Below are positions 1 through 9,800 of a stretch of DNA of 56,400 nucleotides, piece by piece. How positions within the stretch are numbered: position 1 is the stretch's first letter; each line of letters begins with the position of its first letter. The position numbers and the translations under genes were made by a program. Where the stretch lies: contig JAKLLB010000015.1 in NCBI GenBank assembly GCA_023150345.1, forward strand, positions 1-56,400. The letters run 5' to 3'. Origin of the DNA: Aquabacterium sp. (GTDB taxonomy: Bacteria; Pseudomonadota; Gammaproteobacteria; Burkholderiales; Burkholderiaceae_C). The notes under the pieces are model-generated. The model saw only the letters and a program-made list of their open reading frames with translations. It was not told the origin of the DNA and did not search any database.

Positions 1-1915
1 GCTGGTGGCGCGCCATCGTCATCCAGGCCAGATCATCGGCCATGTCCGTCCACGCGGGCGTACCCATGAGCGTCGTTGCCAGTGCGTCCTGGCGCGCCGC
101 TTGCAACCAGGGCAATGCCCATTGTGCGGCCTGGCTACCCAGCATGCCGAGCAAGCGGGCCAGGCGGCCAGGCTCGCGTTCCATGTAGACCACGCGCCAG
201 CCGGGTTCGAGCTTGGCGCGCTTGGCGGCACTGTCCATCGCTTCGCGCAGGCCGCCCAGGCGGTCGACCAGCCCACGTTCGAGAGCCTGTTCACCGGTCC
301 AGACGCGACCCTGCGCCACCTCGTCGATCTTCTGCGGCGTGCTGCGTCGCGCTTGCGCGGCCAGTGTCGTGAAGTCGGTGTAGATGCGATTCACGCCGGT
401 TTGTACCAGCGCCGCGAAGCGGGGATCCATCGGTTTGCGCGGATCGTAGGCGTTGGCGAGCCACGCGGTGGCGACACCCGACGCATGCACGGGCAGCTTG
501 GCCATCAGTCCGTCGGCCGTCGGCAACATGGCAAAGACGCCGATGGAGCCGGTGATGGTGGCCGGGTCGGCGATCATTTCGTCAGCGGCCAGCGAGATCC
601 AGTAGCCTCCCGAGGCGGCCACGTCGCCCATCGACACCACCACCGGCTTGCCGGCCTTGCGGGTGAGCTCGAGCTCGCGGCGCACGAGCTCCGAGCCGAA
701 GGCGCTGCCACCGGGAGAGCGCACGCGCAGCACGATGGCACGCACCTGCTCGTCATCGCGCGCCTGGCGCACCAGCTCGGCGGTGCTGCGCCCGCCCACC
801 GCCCCAGGCGGGGCGTCGCCGTCGGAGATGCCGCCCTCGGCAACCACGACCGCCACCGCCGGCCCGTGCCGCGCCGGCGGGTCCAGACGCGAGAGGTAGC
901 CATCCAGCGTGATCTGGCGAAAGGTCTTGGACTGCGGGTCGACGGCCCCTCGGGCGAGCATCATGGCCCGCAACTCGTCGCGTGTCTTCAGGCCATCGAC
1001 CAGCTTGGACTGCAGCGCCATCTGCGCGGTGCTTCCCTCGGCCTGCTGCAACCGCTCGGCCACCTGCGCGATGCCCTGGTCGATGCTGCCTTCGGGCAGC
1101 TTGCGCGCAGCCTCCACACCGCGGGTGTAGCTGCGCCACAAGCTGCCGAAGAGGGCCGCATCGGCCTCCAGCGTGGCAGGCGAAGGGGCATTGGCGAAGA
1201 ACGGCTCGCCCGCATTTTTGAACTTCCCCACGCGGATCACGTTGGCCTGCACACCCAGGCGATCGAGGGCATCGCGGTAGTAGTTGCGCAGGCTGCCATA
1301 GCCCTCGAGCATGACCATGCCCATCGGGTGCAGCAGCACCTCGTCGGCATGCGCGGCCAGGTAGTACTGCCGCTGGCTGTAGTTCGATCCCCAGGCGATC
1401 ACCTTCTTGCCGCCGCTGGCCTGGCGGAAGTGCTGCAGCGCCTGCGTCACCTCGCGCAGGTTGGGTAGGCCCGCGCCGGCGAAGTCGTCGAGCACCAGCA
1501 GTACGCTGGCGATCGCAGGATCGGTGGCAGCTGCGTTCAGTGCGCGCACCACATCGCGCAGTTGCACCTGCGCATCGGGCGCGCCCTGCATCTGCTTGAT
1601 CGCGCGATCGCGGGGGTCGCCGGCACGCTGATCGACCAGCGGGCCGCGCAGGTTCAGCACCAGCACCGTCTTGTCGTTCAGCGGCGGCGTGCCTGCGCGC
1701 AACCAGGCGAAGAGCACGGCACCCACCACCAGCAGGAACAGCAGGTTCAGGACCAGGCGTCGGCTGCCATCCACCAGCCACCAGATCCAGCCGGCCACTC
1801 GGCGCAGCCGTCCCGGCCCAGCCGGTGCGGGCGTACTCGGCCGCGGCGCCGTGGCACCGACTTCAGGTGGGGCCATTGGCGTCGTATCGCGGGCGTCTCT
1901 GGGGTCGTCGCTCAT
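1..1915 (-). CDS. sppA: Signal peptide peptidase SppA, 67K type (3' end outside window)
   Basis: Inner-membrane serine protease that degrades signal peptides left after protein export. 638 codons are visible and the frame runs off the left edge, so the C-terminus is missing; E. coli SppA is about 618 residues, so little is lost. A proline-rich cytoplasmic leader is followed by one membrane segment at about residues 41-65. The tandem protease halves carry the general-base lysine motif GKFKNAGEPF and the nucleophile motif AASGGYWIS, matching the Lys/Ser dyad of the family. The start is the ATG read from 1915, 41 bases after the mfd stop on the same strand, so cotranscription with mfd is possible. 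Identification is firm. Confidence 0.93.
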   Translation of the reverse strand, partial: MSDDPRDARDTTPMAPPEVGATAPRPSTPAPAGPGRLRRVAGWIWWLVDGSRRLVLNLLFLLVVGAVLFAWLRAGTPPLNDKTVLVLNLRGPLVDQRAGDPRDRAIKQMQGAPDAQVQLRDVVRALNAAATDPAIASVLLVLDDFAGAGLPNLREVTQALQHFRQASGGKKVIAWGSNYSQRQYYLAAHADEVLLHPMGMVMLEGYGSLRNYYRDALDRLGVQANVIRVGKFKNAGEPFFANAPSPATLEADAALFGSLWRSYTRGVEAARKLPEGSIDQGIAQVAERLQQAEGSTAQMALQSKLVDGLKTRDELRAMMLARGAVDPQSKTFRQITLDGYLSRLDPPARHGPAVAVVVAEGGISDGDAPPGAVGGRSTAELVRQARDDEQVRAIVLRVRSPGGSAFGSELVRRELELTRKAGKPVVVSMGDVAASGGYWISLAADEMIADPATITGSIGVFAMLPTADGLMAKLPVHASGVATAWLANAYDPRKPMDPRFAALVQTGVNRIYTDFTTLAAQARRSTPQKIDEVAQGRVWTGEQALERGLVDRLGGLREAMDSAAKRAKLEPGWRVVYMEREPGRLARLLGMLGSQAAQWALPWLQAARQDALATTLMGTPAWTDMADDLAWMTMARHQ

Positions 1916-1956
1916 GGTGTTCGGGGTTCGGTGGTGGATCGGCACAAGCGCGGCCT

Positions 1957-4900
1957 TCAGGCCGGCTCCCGCTGCGGTGTGCCCAGCGACCGCAACACAT
2001 CGCGGATGAACTGGGCGCGGTCCTTGGGCTCGGCCAGCTCGCGATCGATGCGCAGTTTGTCATTGCCGGCCAGTCGGATGTGACGGTTCTTCTGCACGAG
2101 CTCGATGATGCGCATGGCATCGATCGGCGGGTTGGGGCGGAACGTGATGCTCATCAGCCGCGGGTGGGCGTCGATCTTCTGCACGCCGTACGGCCGCGCC
2201 AGCACGCGCAGACGGTGGGTGTCGAACAGGGTCTGCCCCTGCGGCGGCAGTTTGCCGAATCGGTCGGTCAGTTCCTCGAGGATGGAGTCGAGCTGGTCGG
2301 CGCGCTCGGCCATCGCCAGGCGCTTGTACAGGTTCAGGCGCGTGTGCACGTCGCCGCAGTAGCTGTCGGGCAGCAGCGCCGGCGCGTGCAGGTTGATCTC
2401 GGTGGCGCCACCGAAGAATCCGGTGGGCGACAGCAGATCGGGCTCGCGGCCGGCCTTGAGCGCCCGCACGGCCTCGCCCAGCATGTCGTTGTACAGCTGG
2501 AAGCCGACTTCCTGCATGTTGCCGCTCTGGTTCTCACCCAGTACCTCGCCCGCGCCACGGATCTCGAGATCGTGCATTGCGAGGTAGAAGCCCGAGCCGA
2601 GCTCTTCCATGCTCTGGATGGCTTCCAGACGTTGCGCGGCCTGCTTGGTCAGGGCCTCGGTGTCGGGCACCATCAGGTAGGCGTAGGCCTGGTGGTGACT
2701 GCGCCCGACGCGCCCGCGCAACTGGTGAAGTTGGGCCAGGCCGAACTTGTCGGCGCGGCTGATGACGATGGTGTTCGCGCTGGGCACGTCGATGCCGGTC
2801 TCGATGATGGTCGAGCACAGCAGCAGGTTGCTGCGCTGGGCGACGAAGTCGCGCATCACGGCTTCGAGTTCGCGCTCGGGCATCTGGCCGTGCGCCACCG
2901 CGATGCGCGCTTCGGGCAGCAGCTCGGCGAGGCGCTCGCGCCGCGCGAGGATGGTCTCCACCTCGTTGTGCAGGAAGTAGACCTGGCCGCCGCGCTTGAG
3001 CTCGCGCAGCACGGCCTCGCGGATGACGCTGTTGCCCTCATTGCGCACGAAGGTCTTGATCGCCAGGCGGCGCTGCGGCGCGGTGGCGATGACGGACAGA
3101 TCGCGCAGGCCCTCGAGGGCCATGCCCAGGGTGCGCGGGATCGGCGTGGCGGTGAGCGTGAGCACGTCGACCTCGGCGCGCAGGGCCTTGATAGCCTCCT
3201 TGTGGCGTACGCCGAAGCGGTGCTCCTCGTCGATGACGAGCAGGCCCAGGCGCTTGTACTTCACGTCGGCCGACAGCAGCTTGTGCGTGCCCACGACGAT
3301 GTCTACCGTGCCGTTGGCCAGGCCCTCGAGCGTGGCCTTGACCTCCTTGGGCGAGCGAAAGCGAGACAGCTCCGCCACCTTCACCGGCCACTTGCCGAAG
3401 CGGTCGACCAGCGTCTGGTAGTGTTGCTCGGCCAGCAGCGTGGTGGGTGCGAGCAGCGCCACCTGCTTGCCGCCATGGACCGCGACGAAGGCCGCGCGCA
3501 GCGCGACCTCGGTCTTGCCGAAGCCAACGTCGCCGCACACCAGCCGGTCCATGGGCTGCGGGCTGATGAGGTCCTGGATCACGGCATGGATCGCGGCGCG
3601 CTGATCGGGCGTTTCCTCGAAGCCGAAGCTGGTCGCGAAGGCCTCGTAGTCGTGTGCCGAGAAGCGGTGGGCATGGCCCTCGCGGGCCGCGCGCCGCGCA
3701 TACAGGTTGAGCAGCTCGGCAGCGGTGTCGCGCACCTGCTCGGCGGCCTTGCGCCTTGCCTTCTCCCACTGGCCCGAGCCCAGCTTGTGCAGCGGTGCCT
3801 CGTCGGCGCTCACGCCGGTGTAGCGGCTGATCAGGTGCAGCTGCGACACCGGCACGTACAGCGTCGCATGGTCGGCGTACTCGAGGTGCAGGAACTCGCT
3901 GGCGCCGCCATCTTCACCCTGCGACAAATCGATGCTCACCAGCCCGCGGTAACGCCCGATGCCGTGGTTGGCATGCACCACCGGATCGCCCACCTTGAGC
4001 TCGGACAGATCCTTGATGAGCGCATCGACGCTGCTGGCTTGCTCCTGCTTGCGGCGCCTGCGCGCCTGCGGCGTGCTGGCGAAGAGCTCGGTCTCGGTGA
4101 TGAACTGGATGCCCGGGCGCGGCGGCACGGTGGAGCCGCCCGAGTCGGCATGCGGCAACCAGCAGAAGCCCTCGGCCAGCGGCGCCGTGGCAATGGCCAC
4201 CTTTTCGTCGCCCGCCTCGAACTCGGCCAGCGAGTCCACGCTCGGTGGGTCGATGCGGTGGTCGCGCAGCAATTCGAGCAGGCTCTCGCGGCGACCCTCG
4301 CTCTCGGCCACGATGAGCAGCCGGTGAGGGGTGGCATCGAGGTGTCGCGCCAGACGCGACAACGGCTCGGTGGCGCCACGGTCGATCGACAAGTCGGGCA
4401 GCGGGCGCGCCCAATCCACTGCCTCGTGGCCGCGCAATGCCAGCGTGGCGTAGTCGCCGGCATGGCCGTAGAACTCCTCGACGCGCTGGAACAGCGCCTC
4501 GGGCGGCAGGATGGGGCGTTCGGGGTCGTGCTGCAGGAAGCGATGGCGTTCGCGCGTGTCGGTCCAGAAGCGCTCGAGCGCGGCGTCCACCTCGCCATGC
4601 AGCACCAGCAGCGCCTGCTCGCCGAGGTAATCGAACACGGTGGCCGTTTCGTCGAAGAACAGCGGCAGGTAGTACTCGATGCCCGCACCGGCGATGCCTT
4701 GGGCGATGTCCTTGTAGATGCGGCAGCGGGTCGGGTCGCCTTCGAGCCGCTCGCGCCAGCGCTGGCGAAACGCCGTGCGTGCCGCTTCGTCCATCGGGAA
4801 CTCGCGCCCGGGCAGCAGGCGCACCTGCGGCACCGGGTAGAGGCTGCGCTGGCTGTCGGGATCGAAGGTGCGGATCGAATCGATCACATCGTCGAACAGG

Positions 4901-5487
4901 TCGACGCGGTAGGGCACCGGGGAGCCCATCGGGTACAGGTCGATCAGACCGCCGCGCACCCCGAACTCGCCGGGTGAGACCACCTGCGTCACGTGGCTGT
5001 AGCCCGCCAGCGTGAGTTGCGCTCGCAGCGCGGCCTCGTCCAGTCGCGTCTTCTGGGTGAATTCGAACGTCGTGGCCGCCAGGAAGCGCGGTGGCGCCAG
5101 GCGGGTCAGCGCGGTGCTGGCCGGCAACAGCACCACCTCGACGGGCGGCGCATCGGCATCGGCGCGCGGCATGCCGGCGTCGCGCCCTTGCAGCAGCCGC
5201 CACAAGGTGGCCAGGCGCTCCGACACCAGGTCGTGATGTGGCGAGAAGGTGTCGTAGGGCAGGGTCTCCCAATCCGGGAAGACGACGGGGCGCAGCGCCG
5301 GTGCGAAGAAGGGCAGTTCGTCGGCCAGGCGCTGCGCGTCGGCCGGCTCGGCGGTGACGATGGCCACGCGGTGGCGTCCGGCCTGCGCCTGCGCCAGCGC
5401 CGTGCGCGCCAGCAGCAGGGCATCGGCCGAGCCGGTGGGCCGGGGCAGGGTGTAGCGCTTGGCGCGCGCAATGGAAGGCAGTTGCAT
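1957..5487 (-). CDS. mfd: Transcription-repair coupling factor Mfd
   Basis: ATP-dependent translocase that removes RNA polymerase stalled at DNA lesions and recruits UvrA. 1176 residues, against 1148 in E. coli. Order of domains: UvrB-like module with the motif [16 protein letters not shown] near residue 65, an RNA-polymerase-interacting domain around [16 protein letters not shown], then the RecG-like translocase with Walker [10 protein letters not shown] near residue 652, DEEH box near 752, and TATPIPRT near 780, and a TRCF C-terminal domain. The frame stays open upstream to 6180, but that part is antisense to ispD; the Met of [12 protein letters not shown] at 5487 is the family-like start. 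Divergent from ispD with a 69-base gap. Confidence 0.96.
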   Translation of the reverse strand: MQLPSIARAKRYTLPRPTGSADALLLARTALAQAQAGRHRVAIVTAEPADAQRLADELPFFAPALRPVVFPDWETLPYDTFSPHHDLVSERLATLWRLLQGRDAGMPRADADAPPVEVVLLPASTALTRLAPPRFLAATTFEFTQKTRLDEAALRAQLTLAGYSHVTQVVSPGEFGVRGGLIDLYPMGSPVPYRVDLFDDVIDSIRTFDPDSQRSLYPVPQVRLLPGREFPMDEAARTAFRQRWRERLEGDPTRCRIYKDIAQGIAGAGIEYYLPLFFDETATVFDYLGEQALLVLHGEVDAALERFWTDTRERHRFLQHDPERPILPPEALFQRVEEFYGHAGDYATLALRGHEAVDWARPLPDLSIDRGATEPLSRLARHLDATPHRLLIVAESEGRRESLLELLRDHRIDPPSVDSLAEFEAGDEKVAIATAPLAEGFCWLPHADSGGSTVPPRPGIQFITETELFASTPQARRRRKQEQASSVDALIKDLSELKVGDPVVHANHGIGRYRGLVSIDLSQGEDGGASEFLHLEYADHATLYVPVSQLHLISRYTGVSADEAPLHKLGSGQWEKARRKAAEQVRDTAAELLNLYARRAAREGHAHRFSAHDYEAFATSFGFEETPDQRAAIHAVIQDLISPQPMDRLVCGDVGFGKTEVALRAAFVAVHGGKQVALLAPTTLLAEQHYQTLVDRFGKWPVKVAELSRFRSPKEVKATLEGLANGTVDIVVGTHKLLSADVKYKRLGLLVIDEEHRFGVRHKEAIKALRAEVDVLTLTATPIPRTLGMALEGLRDLSVIATAPQRRLAIKTFVRNEGNSVIREAVLRELKRGGQVYFLHNEVETILARRERLAELLPEARIAVAHGQMPERELEAVMRDFVAQRSNLLLCSTIIETGIDVPSANTIVISRADKFGLAQLHQLRGRVGRSHHQAYAYLMVPDTEALTKQAAQRLEAIQSMEELGSGFYLAMHDLEIRGAGEVLGENQSGNMQEVGFQLYNDMLGEAVRALKAGREPDLLSPTGFFGGATEINLHAPALLPDSYCGDVHTRLNLYKRLAMAERADQLDSILEELTDRFGKLPPQGQTLFDTHRLRVLARPYGVQKIDAHPRLMSITFRPNPPIDAMRIIELVQKNRHIRLAGNDKLRIDRELAEPKDRAQFIRDVLRSLGTPQREPA

Positions 5488-5556
5488 CGGAGACGACGGC
5501 GCCGGTGCCAGGCACCTTTGGCCGGCGCGAAGGAGGCCGGATTCTAGAATCGCGCC

Positions 5557-6288
5557 ATGAGCTACACGATCGGAGGGCCGCCGCGCCTGTTCGGCCTGGT
5601 GCCCTGTGCGGGCTCGGGCCTGCGTGCGGGTACCGATGGCCCCAAGCAGTATGCGCCACTGGCGGGGCGGCCGCTGGTGGCGCACACGCTGGAGGTATGG
5701 GCCGGACTGCTGGAGGTAGAGGCCACGCTCGTGGTGCTGGCGCCCGACGACGATCGCTTCGAGCAGGTGGTGCCGCAGTGGCAGGGGCCTCGCTGCTGGA
5801 GCGCGCGGGTGGGCGGCCTCACCCGGGCCGAATCGGTGGCTGCCGGGCTGGCGGAGCTGGCCGTTCGCGGCGTGCAGCCGCACGACTGGGTGCTGGTGCA
5901 CGATGCCGCCCGCGGCCTGCTGCAACCGCAGTGGGTGCGCCGCCTGATGAGCGCCTGTGGCGACGACGAGGTGGGAGGCCTGCTGGCGCTGCCGGTGGCC
6001 GACACGCTCAAGCAGGCCGGTGACGAAGAGCCCGCCCGTGTCGATGCCACCGTCCCGCGTGCCGGCAAGTGGGCCGCACAGACACCGCAGATGTTTCGCC
6101 TGGGCCTGCTGCGCGCCGCGCTGGCCGCTGCCGGGCCGCAGGTGACCGACGAGTCCAGCGCGGTGGAAGCGCTGGGCCACCGGCCGCGGTTGGTCAGCGG
6201 CGACCCCGAGAACTTCAAGCTCACCTGGCCGGGCGACTTCGCGCTGGCCGAGCGCCTGCTGGCCACACGGATGACTCCCTCTTCATGA
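5557..6288 (+). CDS. ispD: 2-C-methyl-D-erythritol 4-phosphate cytidylyltransferase IspD
   Basis: Third step of the non-mevalonate (MEP) isoprenoid pathway: joins CTP and methylerythritol phosphate to give CDP-methylerythritol. 243 residues, normal length. The N-terminal nucleotide-binding loop [18 protein letters not shown] is the family signature in slightly altered form (usually VPAAGxGxRMG). DAARGLL and the [10 protein letters not shown] segment match the usual HDAARP and TPQ.F regions. The last codons overlap the start of ispF by four bases (ATGA), the common ispD-ispF coupling in proteobacteria. Confidence 0.95.
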   Translation: MSYTIGGPPRLFGLVPCAGSGLRAGTDGPKQYAPLAGRPLVAHTLEVWAGLLEVEATLVVLAPDDDRFEQVVPQWQGPRCWSARVGGLTRAESVAAGLAELAVRGVQPHDWVLVHDAARGLLQPQWVRRLMSACGDDEVGGLLALPVADTLKQAGDEEPARVDATVPRAGKWAAQTPQMFRLGLLRAALAAAGPQVTDESSAVEALGHRPRLVSGDPENFKLTWPGDFALAERLLATRMTPSS

Positions 6289-6806
6289 CCGAACTCACGC
6301 GCGCTGCCGCAATCCCGACCCCGTCGTTGCGCGTGGGCGAGGGCTGGGACATCCACAGACTCGTCGAAGGGCGGCCGCTGGTGCTGGGCGGTGTGGTGGT
6401 GCCTCACAGCCACGGTCTGCTGGGCCATTCCGACGCGGATGCGCTGCTGCATGCCATCACCGATGCCCTGCTGGGTGCGGCCGGCCTGGGCGACATCGGC
6501 CGGCACTTCCCCGATACCGACGATGCGTTCCGCGGTGCCGACTCGCGCCAGTTGCTGGCCGAGGCGCTGCGCCGGGTGCGTGAACGCGGCTGGACGCCGG
6601 TGAACATCGACTGCACCATCGTCGCGCAGGCGCCCAGGATGGCACCGCACATCGATGCGATGCGCGCCTCGATTGCCGCGGTGCTGGGGCTCGGCACCGA
6701 CTGCGTCAACGTCAAGGCCAAGACGGCCGAGCGCATGGGCCCGGTGGGGGAGGGCCAGGCCATCGAGGCACGCGCGGTGTGCCTGTTGCAGCGCTTGCCG
6801 GCGTGA
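6285..6806 (+). CDS. ispF: 2-C-methyl-D-erythritol 2,4-cyclodiphosphate synthase IspF
   Basis: Fifth step of the MEP pathway: cyclises CDP-methylerythritol 2-phosphate with loss of CMP; homotrimer with one zinc per active site. 173 residues. The metal ligands are in GWDIH (Asp and His near residues 20-22) and [14 protein letters not shown]. The motif [11 protein letters not shown] and the C-terminal [11 protein letters not shown] are family hallmarks. An in-frame start far upstream at 6069 lies inside ispD; the ATG at 6285, overlapping the ispD stop, gives the standard length. The gene ends 17 bases from the convergent envZ-like gene, so there is no room for a separate long terminator. Confidence 0.96.
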   Translation: MTELTRAAAIPTPSLRVGEGWDIHRLVEGRPLVLGGVVVPHSHGLLGHSDADALLHAITDALLGAAGLGDIGRHFPDTDDAFRGADSRQLLAEALRRVRERGWTPVNIDCTIVAQAPRMAPHIDAMRASIAAVLGLGTDCVNVKAKTAERMGPVGEGQAIEARAVCLLQRLPA

Positions 6807-6823
6807 CGCCTGCGCCGCCCGAC

Positions 6824-8158
6824 TCAGGCCGGTGCGCGCTTCAACCGAACGTGGATCACCAACCCGCCCTCGGGGGCGTTGGCCAGTTCGAGGTGGCCAC
6901 CCATGCGCTGCATCGCCTTGTCCACGATGGCGAGCCCCAGGCCCGCGCCGGTGGCAGCCGTGCGTGCCGCGTCGCCGCGGAAGAATGGCGTGGTCAATTG
7001 CGACAACTTGGACGGTGGTACCCCGGGTCCGCGGTCACGCACGGTGACGATCACCCAGGGCCCTGAACGCGCGTAGGTCACGCTGACCAGTGCGATGCCG
7101 GTATCGACGCCGCGCCCGTAGCGGCGGGCGTTCTCGAACAGGTTGCCGAACACGCGGCCGAGCTCCGTTTCGTCGGCCATGACCGCAATGTCGATCGCGA
7201 CCTTGGAGACGATCTGGATCTCGGTGGGGTCGCGGAAGGCGGCCGCCTCCTTGTCGATCAGGCGCGCCAGCATCACCGGCTTGAGATGGGTTTCGCCGGG
7301 GCGGGCGTAGTCCATGAACTTGTCGATGATGGCGTCGAGCTGGTCGATGTCGGCGGCCATGTTGCGCTTGGCCTCTTCGTCGGTGACGCTCATTTCGGCT
7401 TCCAGGCGCAGGCGTGCCAGCGGCGTGCGCAGGTCGTGGCTGATGCCTGCCAGCATCACGGCACGGTCTTCCTCGACCTTGGCCAGCTCCCGGGCCATGC
7501 GATTGAAGCCCATGTTGACCTCGCGGATCTCGCTGGTCAGGGTGTTCTCGTCCAGGCGCGAATCGTATTCGCCGCCGCGGATGCGGCTGGCGGCGAACGA
7601 CAGCTCGCGCAGCGGCTGGTTGATCAGCCGCGCGATCGCGACCGAGCCGATCACCGTGGCCAGCAGTGCGATGCCCACCCACATCGCCCAGGTGCCCCGG
7701 GTCAGCGGATGTATGCGCGCGGCCTCGGCCTGCAGCCACCACGGGTCGCTTTCGATCGTGAAACCCACCCAAAGGCCCGGCGTGCCGTTGACGCTGCTGG
7801 CGACGATGGTGTCGGGGCCCAGGCGCGAGCGGATCTCGCCGGCCACCCGGCCGGTGAAACGGTCTTCCTCGAAGGGCTCCCACTTGTCGGCGGGCTCGCG
7901 CGGCGCCACCCGTATCGCCTCACGGGCCGTCATCGCCTTGACCAGTGCCACCCGCTGGATGCGGTCGGCGTGGCGCAGCCCCTCGCGCGAGAGGTTCACC
8001 AGGCTGGCGATCTGCTGGGCAGCCAGCACCACACGCGGCTCGGTGTCGAGCGCGCGCAGCGTCTGCACCCAGGCGAAGATGCCTCCACCGAGCAGCAGCG
8101 CGAGCAGGACGAAGGTGCGCCAGAACAGACTCAGCGCAACCCGCTTTTTCCGGGCCAT
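6824..8158 (-). CDS. envZ: Sensor histidine kinase, EnvZ/OmpR family
   Basis: Membrane sensor kinase that pairs with the response regulator immediately upstream. 444 residues. One membrane segment lies near residues 12-30 and a second near 178-200, bounding a periplasmic domain of about 150 residues. A HAMP linker follows (INQPLRELSFAASRIRGGEYDSRL), then the HisKA helix with the phosphoacceptor His in GISHDLRTPLARLRLE, and a C-terminal ATPase with the G boxes RDRGPGVP and GAGLGLAIV. The arrangement and the HisKA sequence are those of EnvZ of betaproteobacteria. It starts 7 bases after the ompR stop, so the two are one operon. The sensed stimulus cannot be read from sequence. Confidence 0.88.
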   Translation of the reverse strand: MARKKRVALSLFWRTFVLLALLLGGGIFAWVQTLRALDTEPRVVLAAQQIASLVNLSREGLRHADRIQRVALVKAMTAREAIRVAPREPADKWEPFEEDRFTGRVAGEIRSRLGPDTIVASSVNGTPGLWVGFTIESDPWWLQAEAARIHPLTRGTWAMWVGIALLATVIGSVAIARLINQPLRELSFAASRIRGGEYDSRLDENTLTSEIREVNMGFNRMARELAKVEEDRAVMLAGISHDLRTPLARLRLEAEMSVTDEEAKRNMAADIDQLDAIIDKFMDYARPGETHLKPVMLARLIDKEAAAFRDPTEIQIVSKVAIDIAVMADETELGRVFGNLFENARRYGRGVDTGIALVSVTYARSGPWVIVTVRDRGPGVPPSKLSQLTTPFFRGDAARTAATGAGLGLAIVDKAMQRMGGHLELANAPEGGLVIHVRLKRAPA

Positions 8159-8165
8159 GACCCGG

Positions 8166-8897
8166 TCAGGCCGCGCCGTCCGGGACGAACACGTAGCCGA
8201 CGCCCCAAACGGTCTGGATGTAGCGCGGCTGCGAGGGGTCGGGTTCGATCATCTTGCGCAGGCGCGAGACCTGCACGTCGAGGCTGCGGTCGAACGGTTC
8301 GAACTCGCGTCCGCGCGCCAGCTGCGCGAGTTTGTCGCGCGACAGCGGTTGGCGAGGGTGACGCACCAGCGCCTTGAGCATGCTGAACTCGCCGGTGGTG
8401 AGCGAAATCAGCTCGCCGTTCTTCGTGAGCCGCCGCAACGACAGATCGAACTCGAACGGGCCGAAGGTGACCACCTGCGCGTCCTTGGACGGGGCGCCCG
8501 GGGCCTCGGGTGCGGGGCGGCGGCGCAGCACGGCATGGATGCGCGCCAGCAGTTCGCGCGGGTTGAAGGGCTTGGGCAGGTAGTCGTCGGCTCCCACCTC
8601 GAGCCCCACGATGCGGTCGACGTCCTCGACCTTGGCCGTGAGCATGATGATCGGCGTCGTGTCGTTGGCTGCGCGCAGGCGGCGGCAGATCGACAAGCCA
8701 TCCTCGCCCGGCAGCATGAGATCCAGCACGATCAGGTCGAGGGTCTCGCGCGTCATCAGGCGGTTCAGCGCCTTGCCGTCCTCGGCAAGCAACACCTCGA
8801 AGCCCTCCTGGGTGAGGTAGCGGCGCAGCAGGTCGCGAATGCGGGCGTCGTCATCGACCACCACGATGCGGTCGGCGCGGTTGCTGGAGGCGTTCAT
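8166..8897 (-). CDS. ompR: Response regulator OmpR
   Basis: DNA-binding response regulator of the OmpR/PhoB class. 243 residues. The receiver domain (about 8-125) has the acidic pocket VVVDDD, the phosphoacceptor Asp in LIVLDLMLPGEDG, the conserved Thr of MLTAK and the Lys of LPKPFN. The C-terminal winged helix (about 145-238) contains SRDKLAQLARGREFEPFDRSLD and VWGVGYVF, both very close to E. coli OmpR. First gene of the two-gene operon with the sensor kinase. The region upstream holds repeats resembling its likely binding sites (separate entry), which hints at autoregulation. Confidence 0.93.
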   Translation of the reverse strand: MNASSNRADRIVVVDDDARIRDLLRRYLTQEGFEVLLAEDGKALNRLMTRETLDLIVLDLMLPGEDGLSICRRLRAANDTTPIIMLTAKVEDVDRIVGLEVGADDYLPKPFNPRELLARIHAVLRRRPAPEAPGAPSKDAQVVTFGPFEFDLSLRRLTKNGELISLTTGEFSMLKALVRHPRQPLSRDKLAQLARGREFEPFDRSLDVQVSRLRKMIEPDPSQPRYIQTVWGVGYVFVPDGAA

Positions 8898-8912
8898 GCC
8901 GGACTCCGAATT

Positions 8913-8976
8913 TGTAACAGGGGCATTGTGCGGGGGAATCCGAGGCTGTTACAGCTCATCCTGACCCACTGTTACA
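8913..8976. promoter_or_regulatory. Repeated TGTTACA/TGTAACA motifs in front of ompR
   Basis: Three copies of one 7-8 base word lie in the 167-base space between ompR and the divergent SIMPL gene: TGTAACAG at 8913-8920, CTGTTACAG at 8946-8954 and CTGTTACA at 8969-8976. The last two are direct repeats 23 bases apart. GTAACA-type words are part of known enterobacterial OmpR sites, so these may be OmpR boxes. The repetition is seen; the binding is inference. Confidence 0.45.
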
Positions 8977-9064
8977 ACTCTTGCGGCATCCCGGCGCGCG
9001 TGGGGGTGCATGCCGTTGCGCGGGCTACCATGGGCGCTTCGACACCCTGCTCGCACATCGACCT

Positions 9065-9796
9065 ATGAAGCCATTCGTCGCAAGACCGTTGTCGGCCTGC
9101 TGCCTCGCGTTGGCAGCGTTGGCGCCCCTGCCGGCCCGGGCCCAGGCCGTGATCAACCCGCCGCCGCAGAACGTGCTCACACTGTCGGCCCAGGCCACGG
9201 TGGAGGTGCCTCAGGACCTGCTGATCCTCACGCTCGGGATCACCCGCGACGGCAGCGATGCCTCCGCCGTGCAGACGCAACTGCGGCAGGTGCTCGATGC
9301 CGGCCTGGCCGAGGCCCGCAAGGCGGTGAGGCCGGGCCAGATCGAGGTGCGCACCGGGCAGTTTTCGCTGTCGCCGCGCTACACGTCCAAGGGCGGCATC
9401 AGCGGTTGGATGGGCGTGGCCGAACTGGTGATCGAGGGCCGTGACATGACCGCCATCAGCCAGCTTGCCGGCCGGGTGCAGGGCATGACGGTGTCGCGCG
9501 TGAGTTTCGCGCTGTCACGGGAAGCTCGCGACAGGGTCGAGGGCGATGCGGCCAGCCAGGCCATCACCCGCTTTCGCGCGCGCGCCGACGCCTACGCCAA
9601 GCAGTTCGGCTTCGGCGGCTGGGGAATCCGTGAAATCAGCGTGAACCACGGCGACGCGCCCATGCATGCACCGGCCCCGGTGTACCGGGCCCGCGCGATG
9701 TCGGTTGCGTCGGGCGAAGAAGCGCAGCCCATTGAACCGGGCAAAACCCAGGTCGTGGTCACCGTCAACGGCAGCATCCAGATGTCGGCGCGTTGA
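9065..9796 (+). CDS. Secreted SIMPL-domain (DUF541, YggE/BP26-like) protein
   Basis: 243-residue exported protein of the SIMPL/DUF541 family. A signal peptide occupies residues 1-29 with a cleavage site after ARAQA. The body shows the family pattern: LSAQATVEVPQDLL near the start, the GQFSLSPRYTSKGGISGW segment, a long helix with repeated Ala and Arg, and the C-terminal KTQVVVTVNGSIQM strand. Family members are periplasmic or outer-membrane oligomers of unclear role, linked to oxidative stress in some species. A start at 8981 is also open but would place the signal peptide internally, so the Met at 9065 is preferred. Converges on bdhA with four bases between the stops. Confidence 0.85.
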   Translation: MKPFVARPLSACCLALAALAPLPARAQAVINPPPQNVLTLSAQATVEVPQDLLILTLGITRDGSDASAVQTQLRQVLDAGLAEARKAVRPGQIEVRTGQFSLSPRYTSKGGISGWMGVAELVIEGRDMTAISQLAGRVQGMTVSRVSFALSREARDRVEGDAASQAITRFRARADAYAKQFGFGGWGIREISVNHGDAPMHAPAPVYRARAMSVASGEEAQPIEPGKTQVVVTVNGSIQMSAR

Positions 9797-9800
9797 GCGG

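Noticed and set aside
1825-4977. 1050-codon plus-strand open frame opposite mfd
   Set aside because: Composition is repetitive His/Gln/Arg/Leu/Val from reverse codons of a GC-rich gene; no domain is recognisable and mfd on the other strand is certain.
7314-9068. 584-codon plus-strand frame opposite envZ and ompR
   Set aside because: It covers both two-component genes in antisense and has no recognisable domain.
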